From Nannobrachium achirus (Eukaryota > Chordata > Actinopteri > Myctophiformes > Myctophidae): a stretch of 64,000 bases of DNA. Under the pieces are notes generated by a model that worked only from the letters and a program-made list of their open reading frames with translations, did no database searches and was not told the DNA's origin. The DNA is taken from positions 59,883,427 through 59,947,426 of the forward strand of contig OY997642.1 of NCBI GenBank assembly GCA_963921795.1, read 5' to 3'. The translations under genes and the position numbers were made by a program. Shown piece after piece: positions 11,784 through 23,118 of this stretch. Numbering within the stretch: position 1 is the first letter of the stretch; each line of letters starts with the position of its first letter.

Positions 11784-12358
11784 ATGGCGTGCGGGACGGG
11801 GTCAAAATGAACAAGCACGTGTCACACACACACGCGTGTGCTTTGATGCCTGAGCTGCACCGCATGCACGTGTCGTGTACACAGTACTTTCGCATTGACC
11901 CACAATGGGAACACGACCCGAGTACACGTCCACAGGTGGTCGTGTACCTTCCCGTGTGAAAGTGTACGACCACACGTCTACGTGCAGACTTATTGACCAC
12001 AAACATCAATAACAATAAGTCCTCGTTCTCACGACAGGAGACAAAACACACTCAGCTCCCCACATCCTGCCTCTTTATAGGTCACAGAACCCTCAGGGGC
12101 CCTAAAGCCTCTCTACAGGTGCAGAGTTGCAAACACTTCCTTGATCAACTTTTATCTTCTATACAATAGAAGTGCAGTTACTACACACTCCTCTCATGAT
12201 ATGGTTACAGTATATGGGTAAATTATCCTTCTACAGCACTGCCACCCAAGTCTGGAATTCCTCGACTCCTTCCCTTAAAACAATTCACCTTTCAGGAGGC
12301 CAGAGGCGGAGGTAGTTACGGCATCACTTCTCCCATACGTTACCCCACCTCTCTTTTT

Positions 12359-12638
12359 GGCTCTATTTTGATTGTCTTACTCTTAAGTACCAACTCTTAT
12401 GCCTTAACTTAAAGACCTGTCCATACGGTCTCCGACCACCAAACTTTTCGTCGGAGAGTTCTGACTTTCCGAGGTGCAGCTTTCCGAACCCTAATTCGGG
12501 GTAATACTTTTCAGAAGATGCGCGTTTTTGTAGTTGAACCGGACCTTTCTGAAGAAATGTTCGGTGGTCGGAGACAGTATGGACAGGCCTTTAAGTTAAG
12601 GCATAAGAGCTGGTACTTAAGACAATCAAAATAGAGCC
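12359..12638. mobile_element. Fold-back element, GGCTCTATTTTGAT family, copy 1
   Basis: The left end GGCTCTATTTTGATTGTCTT is inverted at the right end. The arms match for about 90 bp each side, including the inner segment CTCCGACCACC. A related half copy lies at 15857-15975 and a diverged full one at 59566-59776. It has no coding capacity and is probably a non-autonomous DNA transposon. Confidence 0.8.
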
Positions 12639-12759
12639 CTATAGGGTTTTATAATTGCGGTGAAATTTGAATGTTTTTTGTTGCTATATTTTATGTCCAT
12701 GAATTGAATACCAAGGACCTCCAACGGAAAGAAGACTGTAAAGGGCTTATTTGGGGCTA

Positions 12760-12767
12760 CACACACA

Positions 12768-12806
<39 letters not shown>

Positions 12807-12837
12807 GCACGCGCACGCGCACACCCACGCACGCACG

Positions 12838-12872
<35 letters not shown>
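12760..12872. repeat. (CA/CGCA)n compound microsatellite
   Basis: CACACGCA-type units grade into CGCG and pure CA repeats. Confidence 0.95.
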
Positions 12873-12874
<2 letters not shown>

Positions 12875-13764
12875 CGGTGTGTAGGCGTACTAGGCGGACA
12901 TCTCTGATCGTCTGGGAGCGTCAAACTATTCCCAGGTGGACGCATATTAAAGTGAGCAAAGGGCAGGTGTGTGTGTGTTTCCCAGTGATGACATCTGGCC
13001 CAGGGGTGATGAAATAGTGAGCCGACAGGTGCAACTGTTGGAAAATAATTAATTTGCAGTGATGAATGAAGCCATTGAGTCTTATTAATTAACAATGACA
13101 CTGTTGTACAGTGACATAATACAGATAGGGACGGGCAACCAAAAATCGAAATGGTTGTTAACTCATTCTGTGCCAGATGCCAAAATGGCTCCAAGGTAGC
13201 TGTGCCGAGATTTTGTATGTTTTTCTTTACTATGCAATGAAAAAAAATGATTTTTTTTTTATAATTTTTTTTTCCGCCACAGAAACAGACACAGTTGTTG
13301 TGATTCAGTGGCAAAAAGAATTTTGTCAATCGGACAAATGGTTCCAGAGATAGAGCTGTTTGAATGAAAAAAAGTGTCCATCCACTAGAATGGACACACA
13401 TGAACACACATTTTCTCAATCAGCTAAACGAGGGAGCGAACACACAAACAGAGAAAAGCATCTCTCTGATCTCAGGTCATTTTGACATCTTTAAAAAAAA
13501 AAAAAAAAAAATGATTTTTTTTTTTTTTTCTATGTAAAAAACACAAAAACCGTCATAAGCCGTCATTGGCACACAGGGCTATTGGAAAAAAACCGTCATA
13601 AGCAGTCATTGGCACAGAATGAGTTAATACAAAAATACCCCAATATGTAGATATATCAAACATATAATTTTCCAAACTCACTCACGCTCTAACGCTCTAA
13701 CGCTCTAACGCTCTAACGCTCACGCTTATCTACGTTTATCTATTCACTCGCTTTAGCAACTGAT
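12873..13764. other. Gene-free stretch
   Basis: No exon seen. Poly-A and poly-T runs (13245-13275, 13491-13530) and a duplicated AACCGTCATAAGC segment (13547, 13591) suggest old repeat debris. A short array of CTCTAACG units is at 13686-13720. Confidence 0.45.
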
Positions 13765-13773
13765 CCCAAAGTT

Positions 13774-14489
13774 TAGCCATAAATTATGACTCCGGAGAGG
13801 ATGCTAATATGCGGAGGTTATGTCTCTCCTGGAGTTATAAGCCAGAGTCATATGGCTCTCGCTGGTTGAGCCCCAACGTCCATACTACGCTCAAAACATG
13901 TACATATCAATAAGTTGCTCACCGATCCGTCGAAACAGCTTTATATCTACCGGATCGCACACTCGTTGGCATGTGTTAGTCCATATGTTTCTAATAAATT
14001 AATGTTTACTAAAACTTCACTGAGTCTCATCGCTTTCCTTGTTTTTGAACTGCTTGGGTAAAAATGGCCGAACATATCACGCGAGATGAGTAAAAGCCTG
14101 GCTACGCGAGGCTACATATCACGTGACGTTGATCGCCGTTGCGATTCGCTCATACTAGGACATGACGTTTTTGTATGCGGAAGTATTCCAACGTTCTGTA
14201 GTTCTGAAGCGTTCTGAAGGCGACGAGGAAACGTGAGTCTCGGAGAAGTTTTAGTAAACATTAATTTATTAGAAACATATGGACTAACACATGCCAACGA
14301 GTGTGCGATCCGGTAGATATAAAGCTGTTTCGACGGATCGGTGAGCAACTTATTGATATGTACATGTTTTGAGCGTAGTATGGACGTTGGAGCTCAACCA
14401 GCGAGAGCCATATGACTCTGGCTTATAACTCCAGGAGAGACATAACCTCCGCATATTAGCATCCTCTCCGGAGTTATAATTTATGGCTA
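13774..14489. mobile_element. 716-bp fold-back DNA transposon with a 9-bp target duplication
   Basis: The ends TAGCCATAAATTAT and ATAATTTATGGCTA are inverted, and nearly perfect arms of about 250 bp flank a roughly 200-bp loop. CCCAAAGTT occurs immediately outside both ends (13765-13773 and 14490-14498), giving a 9-bp target-site duplication. A 9-bp duplication with long inverted ends is typical of the Mutator-like (MULE) superfamily. It has no transposase, so it is non-autonomous. Confidence 0.88.
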
Positions 14490-14684
14490 CCCAAAGTTCA
14501 CATGGTATTGGCCATTAGCATTATACCAACGCTGACGGAGCCCGTTATTTCATTTCTCCCAAATTAAAGCTGTTTATTAGCGTTTCCTTTGCCTGTTGTC
14601 ATGGTTACGGTCCGTTCCTCCAGGCCATGGGATCTGTAGCCCCACACACACACACCTCTCTCTCTCACAGTTAGGAATGTGCAT

Positions 14685-14686
<2 letters not shown>

Positions 14687-14766
<80 letters not shown>
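14687..14766. repeat. (CT)n microsatellite
   Basis: About 40 CT units with one GT interruption. Confidence 0.97.
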
Positions 14767-14769
<3 letters not shown>

Positions 14770-15465
14770 TTTACCAGGTGCGTTTGATATGTGTCTCATC
14801 TTCCAACGGGTATGAAAAAACGGAGCAAGCGCATTCATACTTCTATTCACCTAAATTTGCTGTTAAATTATTTGCATCATAAATATACACTCCTCCATGA
14901 GCTGCTCCTTACATTATGATGCGCCCACATATTCTCACGCACGCACCACAGTAACTTTCCCCACAACCCACACTCTGCACATATTTTGGAGCACATATCT
15001 TCGAACGGGTAAGGTCTAGTCTGAATAAACTACAGTATTTGACTTAAGTTTTTATAGGAATAGTCCTTTAATTAAACACAGCAAGCCAAAGTGGAGACTA
15101 CCCTCAATTACCGCTCTCTCTCTGAACCCACCATGAAAATAAACACATTTTCTTCCTCATATTAATTTAATAATAAACACAACATAAGAGACAGTGGTGT
15201 GGTCGTCTTTGAGCAGTGGTCATCACCATGCTGGCTTGGGCTGGACATTTTTGTTAAAATTACATTTTTGCAATAGACATGAGTACACAAAAACACATGA
15301 AGAGCTAGCCCTGAATGACCATTTCAGGACTATAACTCTGATAGTGAACCAAATGGACCCTTATATGGGTCCATTTGTACAATCCATTTGTCCTTGAAAA
15401 TAAAACATTTAAGAACCACTGTAATGAATGGACTTCTAATGTGTCATAGTTTGTAATAGTATGAT

Positions 15466-15498
<33 letters not shown>

Positions 15499-15856
15499 AT
15501 AGTAGTGTCATGGTGAACAGTCTCATACATATTCTGAAGAAAACCTGGAGATGCACAAAAGAAGAACATTAATGGTGTGTAAAAACAAAATCTTAAACGT
15601 GCCATGGACAAGGCCAAGTCTCGCCGCGGACACATTTGTCCCTGTACAGACAAGACCCCTGTCTTTGAGGTCGGACCCAGCATCTATTGGGCTGACGGGG
15701 CTGGTGTACAAGCGGTGCTTGGTCAGATTTCGTCCCTCTCTTCAAGTGACCGTTACGATACAGCTGGCCATTGATAACACAGAGGCCACCCCACTGACAA
15801 CTAGAAACATGCGTTCCTCGGAGGGCAGATCTCCACCAGACTGAGTTGCCGCCTAT
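14767..15856. other. Gene-free stretch with a (GTA)n run
   Basis: No exon recognised. A GTA/AGT trinucleotide run lies at 15463-15499. An open frame at 15551-15844 has no recognisable domain or splice support. Confidence 0.45.
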
Positions 15857-15975
15857 CCATTTTGTAGTTGAACCGACCTTTCTGGAAAGTTCGGTGGTCG
15901 GAGACAGTATGGACAGGCCTTTAAGTTAAAGCATAAGAGCTGGTGCTTAAGACAATCAAAATAGAGCCCTAGGCC
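15857..15975. mobile_element. Half copy of the GGCTCTATTTTGAT fold-back family
   Basis: Matches the right arm of the element at 12359-12638, including the GGTGGTCGGAGACAGTATGG core and the terminal AATCAAAATAGAGCC. The left arm is missing. Confidence 0.8.
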
Positions 15976-16889
15976 GGGTTTTATATTGCCGCCTATCCAG
16001 GGCCCGCACAACTTGGAAGTCAATCATATCCGACCAGAATTTAATGAAAAATATCTGATGTGTCAGCATCTTTATTACGAGCCTCTGGGGATTATGTGTA
16101 AGGATTAATGCGAGTAGGAACAAAAAGTGTTTTTTTCAGGAAAATATGAAAGATCTTGACAAGCAGAAATGGCCGGGCCTATACGGGGAGTAGCATGAAA
16201 CTAGGAATCCTGGGCAAAATGTGTTTTATTGTACATCGAGCAGTTCAAGACTAATAGGACATAATGCCACATTTGGGGCGGAGCTTCTTTTAGAGTACTG
16301 GGAGTGTTTGTCCAAATCACTCCGAGCAGTCCAGCGGTGCCAGAGATTAGCTGTTACACAGACGGATGGATGGACTGACGGAAGAATCACAGGAGTAAAA
16401 CTCACAGGAGTAAAAACATGAGCACTCACATTCGGTTGTCCTGGCCTGACAGAGATAATTCACCTTGTGGCCCAAAGCTTGAATTCAAAGTCTGCTGACT
16501 GTGGTTGACATTTTGCACATATGTGTTAGTGTGTTGTGGGGATTGGCTCCCACTCGCCAGACCAACGCACACATCGTCATGCCAATAGGGCTGAGCCCGA
16601 TTGGCAGGGCTCAGCCTAGGAAGTGCCGTCAGACTCGAAACGTTACCAAACTTGAAACTGGGAGCAGCAAATTTGGTGTGCAGACTATTTTTCTTACTTA
16701 TTGCATACTGCTTTTTAGTCCAGCACCCAGCCTACATGGCCTTGGATGTGCATGCCCTTTCTGGCGGTTTTTCAGCCTCTATTTCCAGGCTACACATGCA
16801 CTCTATCTCACAACAGTGAACCGCTATATACCATAAAAGAAACAGGGCTGTATGTGATTATTATTATCATTATTGTTTTCGCCAGGCGT
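15976..16889. other. Gene-free stretch
   Basis: No exon recognised. The open frames at 16501-16836 and neighbours have no similarity I can name and no splice context. Confidence 0.4.
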
Positions 16890-17480
16890 GGCCAAGACTA
16901 TGTATTCACCCCTGTCCATGATCCGTGTGTCCCACCCTGTGAGGCCTTTTACATCCGCTGCCTTCAAAGGATCCTGGGTTTGTCATGGGAAGACAGGGTG
17001 CCCTATATTGGAATATACGACCGGACCAACACACCCAGCATTACAGCGCTCCTTGCACAAAAACATCTCAGATGGGTTGGGCATGGGTTGCCAGCCCACC
17101 GCCTGCCTCGACAGATCCTATACGGCCAGCTTCTAGATGGTCGAAGGTCTGATGGGGGCCAGAAAAAAAAACGTTACAAGGACCACATTAAAACTCTCCT
17201 GAAAAAGTGTGATATCAAACCACCAGCACTAGAGTCCCTGGCTGTTGATCGCCACACCTGGAGCTCTACCTGTCACCAGGGAATCACTCATCTAGAGGAG
17301 AAGTTTACAGAGAGGAGAGTACAGCGACGTGTGCAAAGGCACCAACGTGCTAAAGGTCCATCGACCACCACTGCCGCCTTTTCCTTGCCCCTACTGTGAC
17401 AAAGTCTGCGGATCATGCATCGGTCTGAGCAGCCACCTGGCTATGCACAGACAAAACCAACCACAATAATCAACCCAACA
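16890..17480 (+). mobile_element. Non-LTR retrotransposon (LINE), 3' ORF2 fragment
   Basis: The frame reads FYIRCLQRILGLSWEDRVP, then LLAQKHLRWVGH, then LPRQILYGQL, then KKKRYKDHIKTLLKKCDI. This is the region after the reverse transcriptase domain of a fish LINE. A one-base shift near 17385 leads into CPYCDKVCGSCIGLSSHL followed by AMHR, a C2H2 zinc finger that ends this class of ORF2. The 5' part is absent, so it is a truncated, dead copy. Confidence 0.85.
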
Positions 17481-17518
17481 TATTCTTTTGGAGCATCGTA
17501 CGTCATCATCGACATCGT

Positions 17519-17520
<2 letters not shown>

Positions 17521-17591
<71 letters not shown>

Positions 17592-17631
17592 CGTGTGTGT
17601 GCGTGCGTGCGTGCGTGCGTGCGTGTGTGTC
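17521..17631. repeat. (GT)n / (GTGC)n microsatellite
   Basis: About 34 GT units followed by GTGC-type units, directly after the LINE tail. Confidence 0.96.
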
Positions 17632-17729
17632 CGTTAGTCCATCACACACAACCTTTCTGTCATATGACAGGATTACTCATGTATGTCAAGCCCTACCTCT
17701 ACCTCTGCCCTGATGGGTAGCATGAAAGA

Positions 17730-17797
17730 TTACGTAGTGGCATCAGGTGGCACAGGGGATGGCACAGAACTGATGGGTGGTGTGAAAGGTTACGTAA
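17730..17797 (+). promoter_or_regulatory. Duplicated upstream element of receptor A (TTACGTA)
   Basis: TTACGTAG at 17730-17737 and TTACGTAA at 17790-17797 are each followed by a matching GGCACAGGGGATGGCACAG segment, so the upstream block has been duplicated. Receptor B has one copy, TTACGTAA at 37795-37802. TTACGTAA is a palindromic bZIP-type (C/EBP, E4BP4) site. Its use here is inferred from conservation and position. Confidence 0.5.
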
Positions 17798-17838
17798 TGT
17801 TCTTAACAGGTGGGCACAGGGGATGGCACAGCACTGTG

Positions 17839-17845
17839 TATAAAA
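17839..17845 (+). promoter_or_regulatory. TATA box of receptor A
   Basis: TATAAAA lies 67 bp before the ATG, within TGTGTATAAAATGT, which is conserved at the same distance in receptor B (37841). The intervening CAACTGGACAAAGGCTTTAG is also conserved and would be the 5' leader. Confidence 0.7.
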
Positions 17846-17905
17846 TGTAACAACTGGACAAAGGCTTTAGAGGAGGGAGGGGGGTTTAGACAGAGGAGGA
17901 CAGTC

Positions 17906-18147
17906 ATGAGGGCTTCTCTAAACACACACCTGCTTTCATACATGTACTTGACCTTGATGTTGTTCTCTTCATTCTCTGCTTTGTCTTCCTCGCCTTCCTC
18001 TTCTTGTGAGTTACAGGAGCAGTTTAATCTCAACAGAGTTTACCAGGCAGGGGACTTGGTTCTGGGAGGCGTCTTTAGGATCCACACCATCCCTGTCTAC
18101 TCTGAGCCGTCTTTCACCAGCAAGCCACGGGAGCCCACTTGCAAAGG
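17906..18147 (+). CDS. Receptor A exon 1 (signal peptide)
   Basis: Starts at MRASLNTHLLSYMYLTLMLF, a good signal peptide, and ends at EPTCKG in phase 2 before gtgagt. An in-frame upstream ATG at 17810 lies before the TATA box, so I chose 17906. Receptor B has the same 242-nt exon. GDLVLGGVF and IHTIP are hallmarks of the start of the family C ligand domain. Confidence 0.88.
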
Positions 18148-19745
18148 GTGAGTATATGGTGGGACCTGCAGAGAATGTTAGAGATGCAGGGTCTGAAATT
18201 TCTAAAAGGGCCTTTTGGTGAAAATATCGAAAATAGCAGACCTCCAAGCTCACAATGCGTCTTGGAGGTCGGCTAGTTCCGGTACTTGATACCACACTAA
18301 ACTAAGCATAATCAAGTGGATACTGAGAGGGCAATTCTTTCAACATAAAGTTGCTGCATTCAAGTTCAGGAGAGTTTGGACAAGGCGATTCTCTTGAATG
18401 CTGCCTTCAGGTATGGCATGGAAAGAGGCCATTTCTTTCACCATAGTAAGAACTGCATTCATGGTCTGGAGAGGTAACTTTTTACAGATGGGTAAAAGGC
18501 AAGCCCCCTTTTATATATATATATGTGTGTGCACATGCCTGGTGGGAGGACAACAAGATAAAAGCACATGTGCTGGACAAAATGTTAAAGTGGTTCTCAG
18601 TTTCCAACGGGAGTCGAGACCAAGTCGACCAGATAAAAAGAAAAACAAAAAATCAATCCTCATGTGATAGGTACTGTGGAGACAGACACAAAACATAGAG
18701 AGAGAAGTGGCATGTAGCAAATGGTCTAATCTGGCCTTGTGTTGGGGAGGTGGGGGGTGGTCAGACCTTGTGGTCAGTGGGTATTATCCTTTTTTTTGTG
18801 CATTTTTTGCATTGGTTCTCTGGACATAATTTAACATCTTGAAAAGTTTCTAGTTCCTGCTATTATTTGCACAAGATTGACACATTCACCGTACTATGGG
18901 TTTACTTACTAAACCATTTACACACATCATCATTCAGGATGAGGTCCTGAATGAATGGGCTCCTCATAATATGGGTATAATACATTATAATGCATTCTAG
19001 TGACTCTTAAAAAGGTGCATTCAGTGATAATGAAAGTGGCCGGGGGTCATCTTGTCCCTTACTGAACTTACAGCGTGGAAATGTTTAGTTTTTTATAGAT
19101 TTCTTTATAGATTATAATTATAATGTTCTCGTTTTGATCATTAGAATCACTGAATATCGGTAGGCCTACGTCTCCAGCTTCAGGATATGTATGATACTGA
19201 TTTACTACGAGACTGTGGCATTTTATGAGTTCAGCTGTTTACAATTGGCATTTTAGCAGATGTTCTTAATTCAGAGCGACTGTGGTTCTCAAAACTTTTA
19301 TTTTAACCATCATAACCAAACATCATAACATAACAGCCATACTACCCTGATTGGTCGAGGACTGGCTGGCCACCTCTGAAAACCGAATCTAGCTATGCTC
19401 GTAACACGGGCCATGGTGGAAGTCCTTATATGGTCAGCACACATTCTAGTGAGGAGAATGAATGGAAAATGTACCAATTATATTTTCATTTGAATGAAAT
19501 ACAATCTCTGAATATACCTTTAACTCGAGTGGACTCGGTGTGGGAAGAGTCCCGAGTCCCTTAGCCCGAGACCGAGTCCAGACCGAATAAAATCTTGGGC
19601 GAGACAGAGTCAATAAAAATTCTGACTCGAGACCTGACTCGAGACGAGTCACTGACTCAAGTACTACAACACTATTTGCATGTACCGGTATATTTATTTG
19701 TTTGTACAAAGACAAACTTTCAAAGTTTAAATTAACACTCTATGT
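18148..19745. other. Receptor A intron 1, left part
   Basis: No additional exon seen. A partial copy of the dispersed palindrome is at 18228-18280. The region at 19520-19660 has GACTCGAG-rich short repeats. Confidence 0.5.
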
Positions 19746-20215
19746 CAGGGTTCCTCAATAGGCGGCCCGCGGACCATTTGCGGCCCGCGGGGGGCTACTG
19801 TCAGGCCCCTATGGTGGTATAAGAGCAGCAACAACACTAGTATATCGTCGTTGTCGGGTGGAAACCTTGTATCTCCAAATTTGTATGTTCTTTCGCAAAG
19901 TAAAGCCCTGCTTCATCATACAAGGCTGTCGCACAAAAGTAGTGAAAACAGCAGATCTACAAGCACACAACGCCTCGCATCGCGAGGCGTTGTGTGCTTG
20001 TAGATCGGCTGTTTTCACTAGTTTAAATCATTTTTAAAATGATTAATGCAAAACAAACGGTTTCGGACATACAAGATTTTCACCCGACAACGACGATATC
20101 TGAACTGTCGCTGGAGTAGCGGGAACGCCAACGTCGCCCCCTGCAATGTTGTGTCCCGCAGCTTGGTACCCTAGACATAATTCGGCACTTGGGGAAAACT
20201 AATTGGGGAACCCTG
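19746..20215. mobile_element. Non-autonomous hAT element at the exon 2 acceptor of receptor A
   Basis: The ends CAGGGTTCC and GGGAACCCTG are inverted, with the 8-bp target duplication CTCTATGT on both sides (19738-19745 and 20216-20223). This is diagnostic of the hAT superfamily. A second, 258-bp palindromic element (19842-20099) occupies its interior. There is no transposase. Its right target duplication ends six bases before the exon 2 start. Confidence 0.88.
19842..20099. mobile_element. Palindromic element, ATATCGTCGTTGTCGGGTG family
   Basis: ATATCGTCGTTGTCGGGTG at 19842 is inverted at 20081-20099. The centre (19938-20020) is the short palindrome with CAAGCACACAACGCCTCGC. Related copies are at 22231-22380 (deleted), 56341-56590 and 61530-61766. 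Confidence 0.85.
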
Positions 20216-20229
20216 CTCTATGTGTTAAG

Positions 20230-20518
20230 ATTCTGCAGCCAGTGCTTCAGGTGGGCTCAGACCATGGCCTTTGCCATCACGGAGATCAACAGAAAGAGCA
20301 GCCTGCTGCCCAACGTGACTCTGGGCTACAGTGTCTATGATAACTGCACCCCGTTTGGAGGCGTCTGTGCAGCGCTGTCACTGCTGGGGAGAGAGCGGAG
20401 CTTTCAGCTGGAGGAGAGATGTGTGGGCTCTCCTCCCGTGCTGGGCATCGTGGGAGCCGTCACCTCAACCACCACTATCGCCATCGCTAGGATATTGGGT
20501 TTGTACAGGGTGCCCCAG
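20230..20518 (+). CDS. Receptor A exon 2 (flytrap lobe 1)
   Basis: Enters in phase 2 to give GFCSQCFRWAQTMAFAITEI, matching the family pattern G-F-x4-FR-x-AxTM. Ends RVPQ in phase 0 before gtaggt. The acceptor ttaag was chosen over ctgcag six bases later because only it restores the five residues between G and FRW that receptor B also has. The S at residue 160 aligns with CaSR S147. Confidence 0.82.
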
Positions 20519-21215
20519 GTAGGTTTCTTGCTCTGACCCTCGTTTAATATCACCAGTCTTATGCTACTGAATATTGCACTGTTTGGGCTATGTTTGCAGC
20601 AAGAGATTTATGTTTTTCTACTTTTGAAACAAAGCTCTAAACGACCAAAACGCAGAAATACAGAGTAACATTTTGTGCAAGTTCCAGACAGTGCGCAGAC
20701 TTTTTTTCTTTGATGTTTATCAGAGATGGTGATGGTGTGACAATGGTGTATATTACAGATTCTAAAACATTCCTTGATTCTGATATGAGACTATAACCCA
20801 CACCTTGAATCAATTTATATAAAAGCCAGGTGCGCTATTTCTTCCCACTGTGCCGTGAGGCTGAACTAGAGAAGCGAGCGTTTGATTTTCTCTCAAATCC
20901 TGCCGTGCGGGTGCTTCTAAGCACCGCCCGCATGCATAGGACAATAATGGAATAATGGAATGTTATAATGTTCATGTTGCAATATTGTGACCGTTTTAGA
21001 AAAGCAATAAGCCACACAAGGCTTGTGGTTACCGGGGTATTATACACCGGCTGAGAGGGTCGGAAACACTCGGCTATTGCCTCGTGTTTCCCAACGCCTC
21101 TCAGCCGGTGTATAATACCCCGGTAACCACTCGCCTCTTGTGGCTTATTGCTTTAGTAACAGAGCAGAACAATGGGCTATTACACTACAGAACAATGGTG
21201 TTGTGTTTTTAACAG
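20519..21215. other. Receptor A intron 2 with a palindrome
   Basis: The segment 21005-21160 has an inverted repeat: GTGGTTACCGGGGTATTATA near 21025, with CACCGGCTGAGAG and its complement around 21045 and 21100. No exon seen. Confidence 0.6.
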
Positions 21216-21302
21216 GTCAGTTATAGCGCTGCCTGCTCCTGTCTGAGTGACCGGAACCAGTTCCCATCCTTCTTCAGGACAGTTCCAAGCACTGCCTTCC
21301 AG
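21216..21302 (+). CDS. Receptor A exon 3
   Basis: The 87-nt phase-0 exon encodes [20 protein letters not shown] and then RTVPSTAFQ. It begins where the family's large exon 3 begins, but is cut short by an extra intron. A183 and T203 replace the Ser/Thr and Asp that hold the amino-acid backbone in CaSR and amino-acid OlfC receptors. Receptor B has T and D here. Confidence 0.85.
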
Positions 21303-21706
21303 GTGACCTGCTACATAGCAAAGCACTGATTCTCCCATATGTTCATGCCATTTTATGTATTTTTGACATTTCAATTACATACGTTGTGATGATCTAAACA
21401 ATACAGATCATTCACCACTACATGAATAATCAAACACGCTGTTTCGCAGCAGCATTTTATGTATAAGGTCAAACATGAGATCGGACATATTAATTGGTCA
21501 GATGGTTGGGCTGTGTATATTTTTTTAGAACATATTGAACTTATTCAAAACCTAGCAATAGATTGATTGTGTTCATTTTTTATTATATATTATCATTAAC
21601 ATCTTAGTGATGGTCCCACTTGCAATATCTTCAAAGTCCACCACGGGTTAAGGGATCGCCGACCTATGATGATAAGCACTTCCCCCTCCATTCCTCATCC
21701 GATCAG

Positions 21707-21985
21707 GTGCGAGCCATGCTCCAGATCATGAAGCGGTTCCAGTGGACCTGGGCAGGGCTGCTGTTCATCGACAACGACTGGGGCCACGACGCCGCCCGCA
21801 TCCTGCAGCATGACCTGGTCCAGTCCGGTCTGGGCTGTCTGGCGTACGCGGAGGCTCTGCCGTATGAGCTGGAGAGCAACGACCCGGCCAAGCTTCAGAG
21901 GATCGTCACCGTCATGAAGGAGTCCACGGCTCGCGTGGTCCTCGTCTTCGTACAGGAGCACATCATGATTCATCTCATGGAAGAG
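21707..21985 (+). CDS. Receptor A exon 4
   Basis: The 93-codon phase-0 exon contains FQWTWAGLLFIDNDWGHDAA and ends HLMEEV-type sequence at the donor gttggg. W231 replaces the conserved tyrosine of DDDYG. It has three more codons than the receptor B exon. The high GC of this exon contrasts with its flanks. Confidence 0.87.
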
Positions 21986-22230
21986 GTTGGGGTCAGGGGG
22001 CAACATTTAGTGTTTACATTTAACCTTAAATTCTATTATTATTACGCGGCTTGTTTGAATGCTTGATTCTGGTCAATCGCTGAAATCAGAGGTCTCATAT
22101 TTCTGGATAACAGACCGCTCCACTCTATAACAGACCGCCGCTAATTAAAGACTAATTAAAGAACACCTGCTGCAGTCAGCTGCATTTCAGATCATGACAA
22201 GTGACAAGCCAGTGGGCCAATTACATTAGT

Positions 22231-22380
22231 TATATTTCGTCGTTGTCGGGTGGAAACCTTGTATGTCCAAAACCGTTTGTTTTGTATTTATCATTTAAAA
22301 AAATATTTAAACTAGTGAAAACAGCAGATCTCGGCTGTTTTCACTACTTTTGTGCAAACGGTTTAATTTTTACTTTTGTG
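22231..22380. mobile_element. Deleted copy of the GTCGTTGTCGGGTGG palindromic element
   Basis: The left arm (TCGTCGTTGTCGGGTGGAAA) is intact. The central palindrome is reduced to CAGCAGATCTCGGCTG and the right arm is cut short. Confidence 0.75.
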
Positions 22381-22569
22381 CAAACAGTTTAATTTTTTCC
22401 TAATGGCCGGCCTGGACCGGCCGGGAATGAACCGGCCGTTCGGGAGTTGTCCCGCTTTTCCCAATGGCCAGCACGTCCCTGGACGATACATAACATCCCT
22501 TCAGTCGGTCTGTTATGTATCGTCAATCACCGCGGAGCCATTCATTATGACTTACTTATTTTATGCATA

Positions 22570-22800
22570 TCAGGGGTGGCTGTGGCTCAGGAGGTAGGGC
22601 AGGTCGTCCAATGATCTGGGGGTCGTGGTTCAAATCCCGGCTCCTCCTGTCCACATGTCGAAGTATCTTGGTCAAGGCATTGAACCCAACAGCCAACACC
22701 GCCTCCAATGGTGTTAGCTTGCCAGTTGCCACCATTGATGTGGGAAGTGAGGGCGCTGTGGCGTTGACTGTTTGCCGCTTCGCTTTTATTATTATGCAAC
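22570..22800 (+). mobile_element. tRNA-derived SINE-like repeat
   Basis: TGGCTCAGGAGGTAGGGC resembles a polymerase III A box and GGTTCAAATCCCGG a B box about 40 bp later. A non-tRNA tail common in fish repeats follows. The cloverleaf is not intact, so it is not a functional tRNA gene. Confidence 0.7.
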
Positions 22801-23072
22801 CATTCATTTATTAACCACCACTTTCAACGTGGCATCCCTATTTTGTGAATACTTGTCATTACATGTGAACACTTTAAAAAAAAAAATCTTTTCACCCCCC
22901 AAACAAATAATAAAAATCTACAAGCTCTCAATGGTTCACTTGGTTAGAAATGGGGCTATTTTTTTGCCACCTCCTATGTCTTTCTGAAATTACGCCTCTG
23001 GTTGGGGTCACGATTCATGTTCATTAGACATTCATAATTATCAAGGCATCTGAACTAAATTATATTGAAGTG

Positions 23073-23079
<7 letters not shown>

Positions 23080-23114
<35 letters not shown>
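23080..23114. repeat. (AT)n microsatellite
   Basis: About 17 AT units in receptor A intron 4. Confidence 0.95.

Positions 23115-23118
<4 letters not shown>

Noticed and set aside
20236..20518. Exon 2 of receptor A starting after ctgcag at 20235
   Set aside because: It keeps the frame but deletes two residues of the conserved G-F-x4-FR spacing, and receptor B has no matching acceptor in frame. It remains an alternative for cDNA to test.
22570..22642. A tRNA gene with A and B boxes
   Set aside because: The acceptor and anticodon stems do not pair, and the sequence runs into a SINE-like tail.
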